Assembly: GCA_023433615.1 (NCBI GenBank)
Contig: JAEZCJ010000155.1
Span: 1 to 20,733, forward strand
DNA from: Bacillota bacterium
GTDB taxonomy: Bacteria > Bacillota > Bacilli > Paenibacillales > Paenibacillaceae
DNA: 20,733 bases
Direction of reading: 5' to 3'
The stretch's first letter is position 1, and every line of letters begins with the position of its first letter. Below are positions 14,660 through 20,733 of the stretch, in pieces. Both the position numbers and the translations under genes were made by a program. The notes under the pieces were generated by a model. It worked only from the letters and a program-made list of their open reading frames with translations. It did not search any database and had not been told where the DNA came from.

Positions 14660-14800
14660 TGAACGCTAGCGAAACTTCCGGTGCTCACGTAGGTCTGCCT
14701 ACAAGCATATGCTTCCGATGCTGCGTTTCCTACGTAAACGCTGGAGCTCCTCATTTTCTACTATCGTCCAACCTTCGAAGGTAGCGAGGAGTGAACTTTT
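14660..14800 (+). other. Structured intergenic element upstream of lonB
   Basis: The 307-bp gap 14620-14926 has no gene. This part is rich in internal repeats: CTTCCGGTGCTCACGTA and CTTCCGATGCTGCGTTT are similar, CGTAGG/CCTACG and the palindrome ACCTTCGAAGGT are present, and CTCCTC pairs with GAGGAG just before TGAACTTTT. It has the look of a dispersed intergenic repeat or structured RNA leader. I do not recognise it as a known riboswitch or T-box. Confidence 0.4.
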
Positions 14801-14833
14801 AGAATTCAAATTCCATATCCGCTACGGTTATTC

Positions 14834-14886
14834 CATCCGGCTGGGGGCAATACTTACAAGTATTAGTCCCGTTGCCGGATGTTTTA
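14834..14886 (+). terminator. Nested hairpin with T-run in the lonB leader
   Basis: CATCCGGC (14834-14841) pairs with GCCGGATG (14874-14881); inside lies AATACT-TACA-AGTATT and a GGG/CCC pairing, forming one long imperfect stem. It is followed by TTTTACATT, giving terminator form. It ends about 40 nt before the lonB start, with no room for a promoter after it. Confidence 0.6.
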
Positions 14887-14926
14887 CATTCCACGCGACG
14901 TTACCAGTGGAGGAGCGGATGAAATT

Positions 14927-16630
14927 ATGAACGTAAGTATGGTATTGATGTTGATTCAGGTGTTCTTTGCCGTGGTCATTGGCCTCTACTTCTGGAATTT
15001 GCTGCGCAATCAGAAGACGAATCGTTCCGCTGTGGATAAGGAATCCCGCAAGGAGATGGATAAGCTGCGCAAGCTTCGTTCCGTATCGCTCACGAAGCCG
15101 CTGGCGGAGAAGACGCGGCCGCAGTCGCTGCATGACATCGTCGGGCAGCGCGACGGCTTGCGCGCGCTCAAGGCCTCCCTGTGCAGCGCGAACCCGCAGC
15201 ATGTCATCATCTACGGACCGCCGGGCGTCGGCAAGACGGCCGCGGCGCGCGTCGTGCTGGAGGAAGCCAAGAAGAATCCGACTTCGCCGTTCCTGCCGGA
15301 CGCGAAGTTTACCGAGATCGATGCCACGACGGCGCGTTTCGACGAGCGGGGCATTGCCGACCCGTTGATCGGTTCCGTCCATGATCCGATCTACCAAGGC
15401 GCAGGCGCGATGGGCGTAGCCGGCATTCCGCAGCCTAAGCCTGGTGCCGTTACCAAGGCGCACGGCGGAATTCTATTCATCGACGAAATCGGCGAATTGC
15501 ATCCGATCCAGATGAACAAGCTGTTAAAGGTGCTCGAGGATCGCAAGGTGTTCCTTGAAAGCGCGTATTATAATTCGGAAGATCACAACGTTCCGATGTA
15601 CATCCATGATATTTTTCAAAACGGGCTGCCTGCGGATTTCCGTCTTGTCGGCGCAACGACGCGTTCGCCGCAAGATCTTCCGCCTGCGCTGCGTTCCCGC
15701 TGCATGGAGATCTATTTTCGCCCGCTGCTCGCCGACGAAATCGCTTCGATCGCGAGAGGCGCCATGTCGAAGATCGGGCTGCCGGCCAGCGACGAGGCAG
15801 TGCAAGTCATCATGAAGTACGCGACGAACGGGCGGGAGGCCGTCAACGTGGTGCAGTTGGCCGCCGGACTCGCGCTGTCCGAGAAGCGCAATGCCATTAC
15901 GGCGAGCGATATCGAGTGGGTCGTGAACAGCAGCCAAATTCCGCCGCGCCCGGACCGCAAGGTGCCAAGCTCGCCTCAGATCGGCTTCGTGAACGGACTT
16001 GCCGTCTACGGACCGAATATGGGCCTGCTGCTTGAGATCGAGGTCAGCGCTATTCCCGTGCGGGGAGGCAAAGGCTCTTTCACGATTACGGGCGTCGTGG
16101 ACGAGGAAGAGCTAGGCGGAGGCTCGCGCACCCTTCGCCGCAAGAGCATGGCGAAGGGCTCCGTCGAGAATGTGCTTACGATTATGCGTCGCTACGGCTT
16201 TCAGCCGAACCATTATGACCTGCATATCAATTTTCCGGGCGGGACCCCGATCGACGGCCCATCTGCCGGCATCGCGATGATGACGGCAATCGCATCCGCG
16301 ATTATGGGCGTGCCGGTCGACAATAAGCTGGCCATGACGGGCGAGGTCGGCATTCACGGCAACGTGAAGCCGGTAGGCGGCGTGCTTGCCAAGGTGGAGG
16401 CCGCTTTCCAATCCGGGGCTACGACCGTCGTCATTCCGAAGGACAATTGGCAAGATATTTTCGCCGACCTCGAAGGGCTGCGCGTCGTCGCCGCAGAGCA
16501 TATCGAGGACGTCTTCCGGGTGGCATTCCCCGAGATGGAGCTTAAGGTGCCGGAGCTCGAGACGGCGAAGCCGGGGGAAATGTTCATGACGCCGGGCGTA
16601 TCGTATTTGCAGGCGGATTCCGCGGAGTGA
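14927..16630 (+). CDS. lonB: Membrane-anchored ATP-dependent protease LonB
   Basis: A 567-residue LonB-type AAA+ protease. An N-terminal hydrophobic segment (about residues 4-24, MVLMLIQVFFAVVIGLYFWN) should anchor or dock it at the membrane. Walker A GPPGVGKT is at 97-104, the GSVHDPIYQGAGAMG insertion loop follows, Walker B ILFIDE is at 182-187, and the Lon serine-lysine dyad is Ser446 (DGPSAG) and Lys489 (GGVLAKVEAA). It lacks the Lon N-domain of LonA. In B. subtilis LonB is a forespore-expressed protease, which fits a spore former. The ATG at 14927 is chosen over 14879 because GGAGGAG (14909-14915) precedes it and MNVSMVLMLIQ matches the LonB N-terminus; the earlier ATG lies in the leader hairpin. 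Confidence 0.95.
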   Translation: MNVSMVLMLIQVFFAVVIGLYFWNLLRNQKTNRSAVDKESRKEMDKLRKLRSVSLTKPLAEKTRPQSLHDIVGQRDGLRALKASLCSANPQHVIIYGPPGVGKTAAARVVLEEAKKNPTSPFLPDAKFTEIDATTARFDERGIADPLIGSVHDPIYQGAGAMGVAGIPQPKPGAVTKAHGGILFIDEIGELHPIQMNKLLKVLEDRKVFLESAYYNSEDHNVPMYIHDIFQNGLPADFRLVGATTRSPQDLPPALRSRCMEIYFRPLLADEIASIARGAMSKIGLPASDEAVQVIMKYATNGREAVNVVQLAAGLALSEKRNAITASDIEWVVNSSQIPPRPDRKVPSSPQIGFVNGLAVYGPNMGLLLEIEVSAIPVRGGKGSFTITGVVDEEELGGGSRTLRRKSMAKGSVENVLTIMRRYGFQPNHYDLHINFPGGTPIDGPSAGIAMMTAIASAIMGVPVDNKLAMTGEVGIHGNVKPVGGVLAKVEAAFQSGATTVVIPKDNWQDIFADLEGLRVVAAEHIEDVFRVAFPEMELKVPELETAKPGEMFMTPGVSYLQADSAE

Positions 16631-16663
16631 TAAAATAGGAAGATCAAAGAGGGAGGTGCTTGC

Positions 16664-19060
16664 ATGGGACCTGGCAAATGGAAAGGCCGTCGGCTGCCGC
16701 TACTGCCGCTGAGAGGGCTGCTCGTATATCCCAGCATGGTGCTCCACCTAGACGTCGGCAGGGATAAATCGGTCCGGGCGTTGGAGCGGTCGATGATCGA
16801 TGATCATATGATCTTGCTGTGTTCGCAATCGGAAGTGAACATCGAAGAGCCGACGGAGGAAGACATCTACCGCGTAGGCACGATTGCGCGCGTCAGGCAA
16901 ATGCTGAAGCTCCCGAACGGTACGATTCGGGTACTCGTTGAAGGAGTCGTGCGCGCCGAAATCACGGATTATCTGCCGAATGACCAATTCTATGAGGTGC
17001 AGGTAAAGGAGCTCCCGGAGCAGGAAACCTCGGATCCCGAGCTCGATGCGCTGATGCGGACCGTGCTTGGTCAGTTCGAACACTATATCAATCTCTCCAA
17101 GAAGGTGACGCCGGAGACGCTCGCGGCCGTAACCGACATCGACGAGCCCGGGCGGCTCGCGGACGTTATCACGAGCCATCTGTCGCTGAAAATCAAGGAT
17201 AAACAGGACATTCTGGAAACGATCGACGTGCGCGCGCGTCTCGAGCGGCTGCTCGACATGCTGAACAACGAACGCGAAGTGCTTGAGCTTGAACGCAAGA
17301 TCAGCCAGCGCGTGAAGAAGCAGATGGAGAAGACGCAGAAGGAATATTACCTTCGCGAGCAGATGAAGGCCATTCAGAAGGAGCTCGGCGACAAGGAAGG
17401 CCGCGCAGGCGAGGTCGAGGAGCTGCGCGCGCAGTTGGAGAAAGCCGAAGTGCCGGAATCGGTAGCCGAGAAGATCGAGAAGGAGATCGATCGTCTGGAG
17501 AAGATGCCGAATTCTTCGGCCGAAGCAGGCGTCATTCGCAATTATATCGATTGGCTGCTCGCGCTGCCGTGGAACAAGCGGACAGAGGACGATCTGGATA
17601 TCGCCAAGGCCGAGACGATCCTGAATGAAGATCACTACGGCTTGGAGAAGCCGAAGGAACGGGTGCTCGAATACTTGGCCGTGCAGAAGCTGGTCAAGAA
17701 GCTGAAAGGTCCGATCCTGTGTCTGGTCGGTCCTCCGGGAGTCGGCAAGACATCGATGGCACGCTCGATTGCCAAGTCGCTGGGCCGCGAATTCGTGCGC
17801 ATCTCGCTTGGCGGGGTGAGGGACGAAGCCGAGATCCGCGGTCATCGCAGAACTTATGTCGGCGCCATGCCGGGACGTATCATACAAGGGATGAAGACGG
17901 CTGGTACCGCGAATCCTGTGTTCTTGCTCGACGAGATCGACAAAATGGCCATGGATTTCCGCGGAGATCCTGCATCGGCGCTGCTCGAGGTGCTCGATCC
18001 GGAGCAGAACAACACGTTCAGCGATCACTTCGTCGAGGTGCCGTTCGATCTGTCGAACGTCATGTTCGTGACGACGGCTAATGCGATCCACAACATTCCG
18101 AGACCGCTGTTGGACCGGATGGAAGTACTGTATATTCCGGGCTACACGGAGATCGAGAAGCTTCAGATCGCAGAGAAGTACCTGGCACCGAAGCAGAAGA
18201 AGGATCACGGACTCGAGGACGACCAGTTGAGGATCGACGAAACGGCGATCATGCAGGTCATCCGCGAATATACGCGGGAATCCGGCGTACGGAACCTGGA
18301 ACAGCAGATCGCTTCGTTATGCCGCAAGGCAGCTAAAGAAATCGTGGCCGATCCGGAACGCGGCGCGATCACGGTGGACTCGGAGATGGTCAAGGCATGG
18401 CTGGGACCGGGCAAATTCCGTTACGGCTTGGCCGAGGCGGAGGACCAGATCGGAGCGGTTACCGGACTCGCATGGACGGAGGTCGGCGGCGATACGCTTG
18501 TGATCGAAGTGACGATCATGCCGGGCAGCGGCAAGCTGACGCTGACGGGCAAGCTGGGCGACGTGATGAAAGAATCCGCGCAAGCCGCCTTCAGCTATAC
18601 CCGTTCCAAGGCTCGGGAGCTTCGGATCGAGCCGGACTTTCACGAGAAGAACGATATCCATATTCACATTCCCGAAGGCGCAATTCCGAAGGACGGTCCG
18701 TCTGCGGGAATTACGATCGCAACGGCTCTCATATCGGCGCTGACGGGCCGCTACGTCTCTAAGGAAGTGGCCATGACCGGGGAGATTACGCTGCGGGGTC
18801 GCGTACTGCCGATCGGGGGCTTGAAGGAGAAATCGCTGGCCGCGCATCGGGCAGGCATCCGGACGATTCTGCTGCCGAAGGATAACGAGCGCGATCTGAC
18901 CGATATCCCGGACAGCATCCGCGACGATATGACATTCATTCCGGTCGCACATATGGATGAGGTACTGCAGCATGCGCTGCGGGGCGGGCACACGCCGTTC
19001 CACCCGCCTGTAGGGGATATGCCGGCTGCGGAAGAAGATCTGCACGTCGATCTGCACTAA
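16664..19060 (+). CDS. lonA: ATP-dependent protease LonA
   Basis: A 798-residue LonA, the cytosolic hexameric protease that degrades misfolded and regulatory proteins. Residues 10-200 form the Lon substrate-binding N-domain (RRLPLLPLRGLLVYPSMV), 205-300 are a coiled-coil-rich linker with QRVKKQMEKTQKEYYLREQM, Walker A GPPGVGKT is at 356-363, Walker B FLLDEID at 420-426, and the protease domain has Ser680 (PKDGPSAG) and Lys723 (GGLKEKSLAAHR). GAGGGAGGTG lies about 6 nt before the ATG. It follows lonB by 33 nt and precedes engB by 29 nt, the same lonB-lonA-ysxC order as in B. subtilis, suggesting an operon. The C-terminal tail is long and acidic but not unusual. Confidence 0.97.
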   Translation: MGPGKWKGRRLPLLPLRGLLVYPSMVLHLDVGRDKSVRALERSMIDDHMILLCSQSEVNIEEPTEEDIYRVGTIARVRQMLKLPNGTIRVLVEGVVRAEITDYLPNDQFYEVQVKELPEQETSDPELDALMRTVLGQFEHYINLSKKVTPETLAAVTDIDEPGRLADVITSHLSLKIKDKQDILETIDVRARLERLLDMLNNEREVLELERKISQRVKKQMEKTQKEYYLREQMKAIQKELGDKEGRAGEVEELRAQLEKAEVPESVAEKIEKEIDRLEKMPNSSAEAGVIRNYIDWLLALPWNKRTEDDLDIAKAETILNEDHYGLEKPKERVLEYLAVQKLVKKLKGPILCLVGPPGVGKTSMARSIAKSLGREFVRISLGGVRDEAEIRGHRRTYVGAMPGRIIQGMKTAGTANPVFLLDEIDKMAMDFRGDPASALLEVLDPEQNNTFSDHFVEVPFDLSNVMFVTTANAIHNIPRPLLDRMEVLYIPGYTEIEKLQIAEKYLAPKQKKDHGLEDDQLRIDETAIMQVIREYTRESGVRNLEQQIASLCRKAAKEIVADPERGAITVDSEMVKAWLGPGKFRYGLAEAEDQIGAVTGLAWTEVGGDTLVIEVTIMPGSGKLTLTGKLGDVMKESAQAAFSYTRSKARELRIEPDFHEKNDIHIHIPEGAIPKDGPSAGITIATALISALTGRYVSKEVAMTGEITLRGRVLPIGGLKEKSLAAHRAGIRTILLPKDNERDLTDIPDSIRDDMTFIPVAHMDEVLQHALRGGHTPFHPPVGDMPAAEEDLHVDLH

Positions 19061-19089
19061 AATAACAGTCGTCAGGGGAAACGAAACGA

Positions 19090-19740
19090 ATGAAGGACAT
19101 GGGAGCACCGAAGCCGCAATATGTGCGCAAGCAAGTGCCGGAAGAGAAGATTTTCAAGATTATGAGCGCCGATTTCATTATCAGTGCCGTCGGGCCGGAC
19201 CAATTCCCGGAGGATGGCTTGCCAGAGATCGCGCTGGCAGGCCGTTCCAACGTGGGCAAGTCATCGCTCATTAACAGAATGATCATGCGCAAAAACTTGG
19301 CACGCACGAGCGCACAGCCAGGCAAGACGCAGCAACTGAACTATTATCGCATTAACGAGCGGCTCTACTTCGTCGATTTTCCCGGTTACGGGTATGCCAG
19401 GGTGTCGAAGGTGCAGCGGCAAAAATGGGGCGAAATCGCCGAAGCGTATATTACGAACCGGGAGCCGCTTAAGCTGTTAATCCTGATCATCGATATCCGC
19501 CACGAGCCGTCCGAGGACGACAAGATGATGTATGATTGGCTGAAACATCATGGCATTCGCGTCTGCATCGTCGCGACGAAGGCGGACAAAATTCCGCGCG
19601 GCAAATGGGATAAGCATGTCAAGATGATCAAACAGTCGCTGCACGCGCACCCCGAAGATCCGGTCGTGCTGTTCTCCTCCGAAACCGGAAACGGGCGCGA
19701 AGCGCTGTGGGACGTCATTGTAGAGGCAATTGCAGAATAA
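19090..19740 (+). CDS. engB: Ribosome biogenesis GTP-binding protein EngB/YsxC
   Basis: A 216-residue P-loop GTPase needed for 50S subunit assembly. G1 is GRSNVGKSS (51-59), G2 includes Thr80 in PGKTQ, G3 is DFPGYG (96-101), G4 is TKAD (163-166) and G5 SSE (196-198). LNYYRINERLYFVDFPGYGYA is the family signature around switch II. The chosen ATG at 19090 has AGGGGAA about 10 nt upstream. It carries a 24-residue extension before MSADFIISAV compared with the usual N-terminus; an internal ATG at 19162 with GGAAGAG at a wider spacing could be the true start. The gene closes the lonB-lonA-engB group. Confidence 0.95.
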   Translation: MKDMGAPKPQYVRKQVPEEKIFKIMSADFIISAVGPDQFPEDGLPEIALAGRSNVGKSSLINRMIMRKNLARTSAQPGKTQQLNYYRINERLYFVDFPGYGYARVSKVQRQKWGEIAEAYITNREPLKLLILIIDIRHEPSEDDKMMYDWLKHHGIRVCIVATKADKIPRGKWDKHVKMIKQSLHAHPEDPVVLFSSETGNGREALWDVIVEAIAE

Positions 19741-19741
19741 G

Positions 19742-19815
19742 GGAGAAACCCCGTTATCTCGCGCTATTAAAGAGAGGATACAGCGGAATAAGCGTGCTCC
19801 TTACGGGATTTCTCC
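19742..19815. repeat. Imperfect long inverted repeat after engB
   Basis: GGAGAAACCCCGT (19742-19754) and ACGGGATTTCTCC (19803-19815) pair at 12 of 13 positions around a 48-nt interior that can itself partly fold. It lies at the engB stop and may act as a terminator or be a dispersed intergenic repeat. Confidence 0.5.
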
Positions 19816-19880
19816 GGATTTTCACAGAAATATGCGCTTAAATCAAGACTCGCGTGCAGGAAGTCGCTTTACGGATCGCG

Positions 19881-19886
19881 TATAAT
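19881..19886 (+). promoter_or_regulatory. Candidate -10 element for the terminal hypothetical gene
   Basis: A consensus TATAAT lies 59 nt before the start codon of the following gene. No convincing -35 is seen 16-18 bp upstream. Confidence 0.4.
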
Positions 19887-19945
19887 AGAAGCAGGCAGAG
19901 AAATAAGGAACCAAATTGCAAGTCTATAGAATTGAGGAGATCTGT

Positions 19946-20539
19946 ATGGCTCAACGGTTAGCCACGGAGTATGTAAAAGCCTGTCTGCAGTTAACGTCAC
20001 AAGAGATGGCTAAGTTTGTCCGTTTCATGGGTGACCAGAACATCCGGATGCAAGTCCGCGTGCTGGAGAATGGCAACCATGAGCTGGCCCTCGTCGATGA
20101 AGCAGGTAAGGAAGAAATCCGCCTGACCTTTGAAAGGCAACACGATATGTTCGTATGTGTGCTCTCCTGCCGCCTGATTCACCCAAGATTGACGAATGCG
20201 ATGCGTAAAGCGGTTTCCGCCTTCAGGGGGGATGCCGTGGTGAACCGGATCTATCCGGCTTATACGATGGTGTATCACTACAGCAAGGGTGCCGTAACCC
20301 GGATTATCGAGCAATCGAAAGGGACATCGCGCACGATCTTCGAGTTGAAGGATACGCTGGGTCAACTGGAACGAACGTTCAGCAGCCGCCAGGTCGAAGC
20401 CGAGATTGAGCGGATCGGCTGTGCGGTGAACGAGCTGCTCGACCTGCGCAATCAATGCAGGGACGCGGGCGAGATTCGCGAGATCGACGAGCGGTTGAAG
20501 CATTATACGCAGCGACTATTCGTGCTTGAAGCCGAATAA
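19946..20539 (+). CDS. Hypothetical protein (197 aa), function unknown
   Basis: I do not recognise a characterised family. The 197-residue product begins MAQRLATEYVKACLQLT, has an N-terminal half of mixed strands and helices with FERQHDMFVCVLSCRL, a central block RKAVSAFRGDAVVNRIYPAYTMVYHYSKGAV, and a C-terminal helical, charged part (about residues 125-197) that could form a coiled coil (LKDTLGQLERTFSSRQVEAEIERIG). No signal peptide or membrane segment is visible. The ATG at 19946 is preferred over an upstream ATG (19916) because GAGGAG lies 6 nt before it. It has its own promoter-like TATAAT and a strong terminator after its stop, so it appears to be a single-gene transcript. The function cannot be assigned. 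Confidence 0.8.
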   Translation: MAQRLATEYVKACLQLTSQEMAKFVRFMGDQNIRMQVRVLENGNHELALVDEAGKEEIRLTFERQHDMFVCVLSCRLIHPRLTNAMRKAVSAFRGDAVVNRIYPAYTMVYHYSKGAVTRIIEQSKGTSRTIFELKDTLGQLERTFSSRQVEAEIERIGCAVNELLDLRNQCRDAGEIREIDERLKHYTQRLFVLEAE

Positions 20540-20565
20540 GCCATTCCCACTCATAGCAGGATGAC

Positions 20566-20603
20566 AGAGCGTTCGGGCGCGATCCGCCCGAACGTTCTTT
20601 TTT
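20566..20603 (+). terminator. Strong Rho-independent terminator
   Basis: A 14-bp stem (20566-20579 with 20585-20598, core CGTTCGGGCG/CGCCCGAACG, one G-T pair) with a 5-nt loop runs directly into TTTTTT. It ends the transcript of the 197-residue hypothetical gene. Confidence 0.92.
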
Positions 20604-20611
20604 ATAATGGC

Positions 20612-20733
20612 GTGCCCAGCTAAGCACGCATCTTCTAGCCGGTGAAAGTCCGGTCGCGGGAGGGGCCAAGCCCCCGCGTAGCTAGGATACCTGCGTATGG
20701 CGAAATCTGTACGTAGAAGCGTATCGACGAAAG
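20612..20733 (+). mobile_element. 5' end of a probable group II intron (truncated by the window edge)
   Basis: From GTGCCCAGC at about 20612 to the edge the sequence has the character of a bacterial group II intron domain I: a GUGYG-like start, a CTAGC/GCTAG stem (20635-20639 region and about 20680) enclosing CCGGTGAAAGTCCGG and a GC-rich CGCGGG...CCGCG hairpin, then an unpaired purine-rich stretch. It begins about 14 nt after the strong terminator, the location favoured by group IIC introns. The reverse transcriptase/maturase would lie beyond the window. The family call rests on recalled sequence character; the subclass is inferred. Confidence 0.7.

Noticed and set aside
14620..14926. T-box or known riboswitch upstream of lonB
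   Set aside because: No T-box core sequence or familiar aptamer motif, and LonB is not a usual target of such regulators.
16748..18208. A 486-codon open frame on the minus strand opposite lonA
   Set aside because: Antisense shadow of lonA with low-complexity His/Arg/Leu composition and no ribosome binding site or family match.
1..20733. CRISPR array, prophage, toxin-antitoxin or defence module
   Set aside because: No regularly spaced repeats, integrase, transposase, nuclease or toxin-like genes are visible; the gene content is mainly housekeeping.

Overview
The window looks like a chromosomal core segment from an endospore-forming Firmicute of the Paenibacillaceae type (Paenibacillus/Cohnella-like). 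The reasons are strong GGAGG ribosome binding sites, GC-rich codon use, spore-associated genes (GerM, an AsnO-type asparagine synthetase, LonB), and blocks gerM-rph-rdgB, tig-clpX, lonB-lonA-engB that match the Bacillus subtilis gene order. No species is claimed.

Layout. 1-700: a YutG/PgpA-like gene on the minus strand. 788-3414: gerM, then rph and rdgB overlapping by 4 nt, ending in a perfect 19-bp-arm hairpin. 3457-6161 (minus): a SAM-dependent methyltransferase of unknown substrate and an AsnO-type asparagine synthetase with a possible sigma-E promoter. 6334-7034: two small unrecognised genes. 7035-7367: no gene, but hairpins and three copies of a short repeat. 7368-8276 (minus): a YihY/BrkB membrane protein. 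8387-8858 (minus): a tRNA operon, promoter, tRNA-Gly(CCC), a spacer with a duplicated tRNA-Gly 3' end, tRNA-Arg(UCU), terminator. 8976-19740: a long plus-strand proteostasis block, ysoA-like, tig, clpP, clpX, ispG, lonB, lonA, engB. 19946-20539: an unrecognised 197-residue protein followed by a strong terminator. From about 20612 to the window edge: what looks like the 5' end of a group II intron placed just after that terminator.

How the genes work together. Trigger factor folds nascent chains, ClpXP and the two Lon proteases degrade proteins, and EngB assembles the 50S ribosomal subunit. Rph trims RNA 3' ends and RdgB removes non-canonical nucleotides. IspG, an Fe-S enzyme of isoprenoid synthesis, sits unexpectedly inside the protease block and is flanked by strong hairpins. 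GerM, AsnO-type AsnB and LonB point to sporulation.

No clearly new multi-gene system is visible. The most interesting items are the terminator-associated intron end, the tRNA-Gly 3'-end duplication, the ispG placement, the hairpin in the lonB leader, and several structured intergenic repeats. All gene and motif calls were made by reading the sequence; no database search was run.
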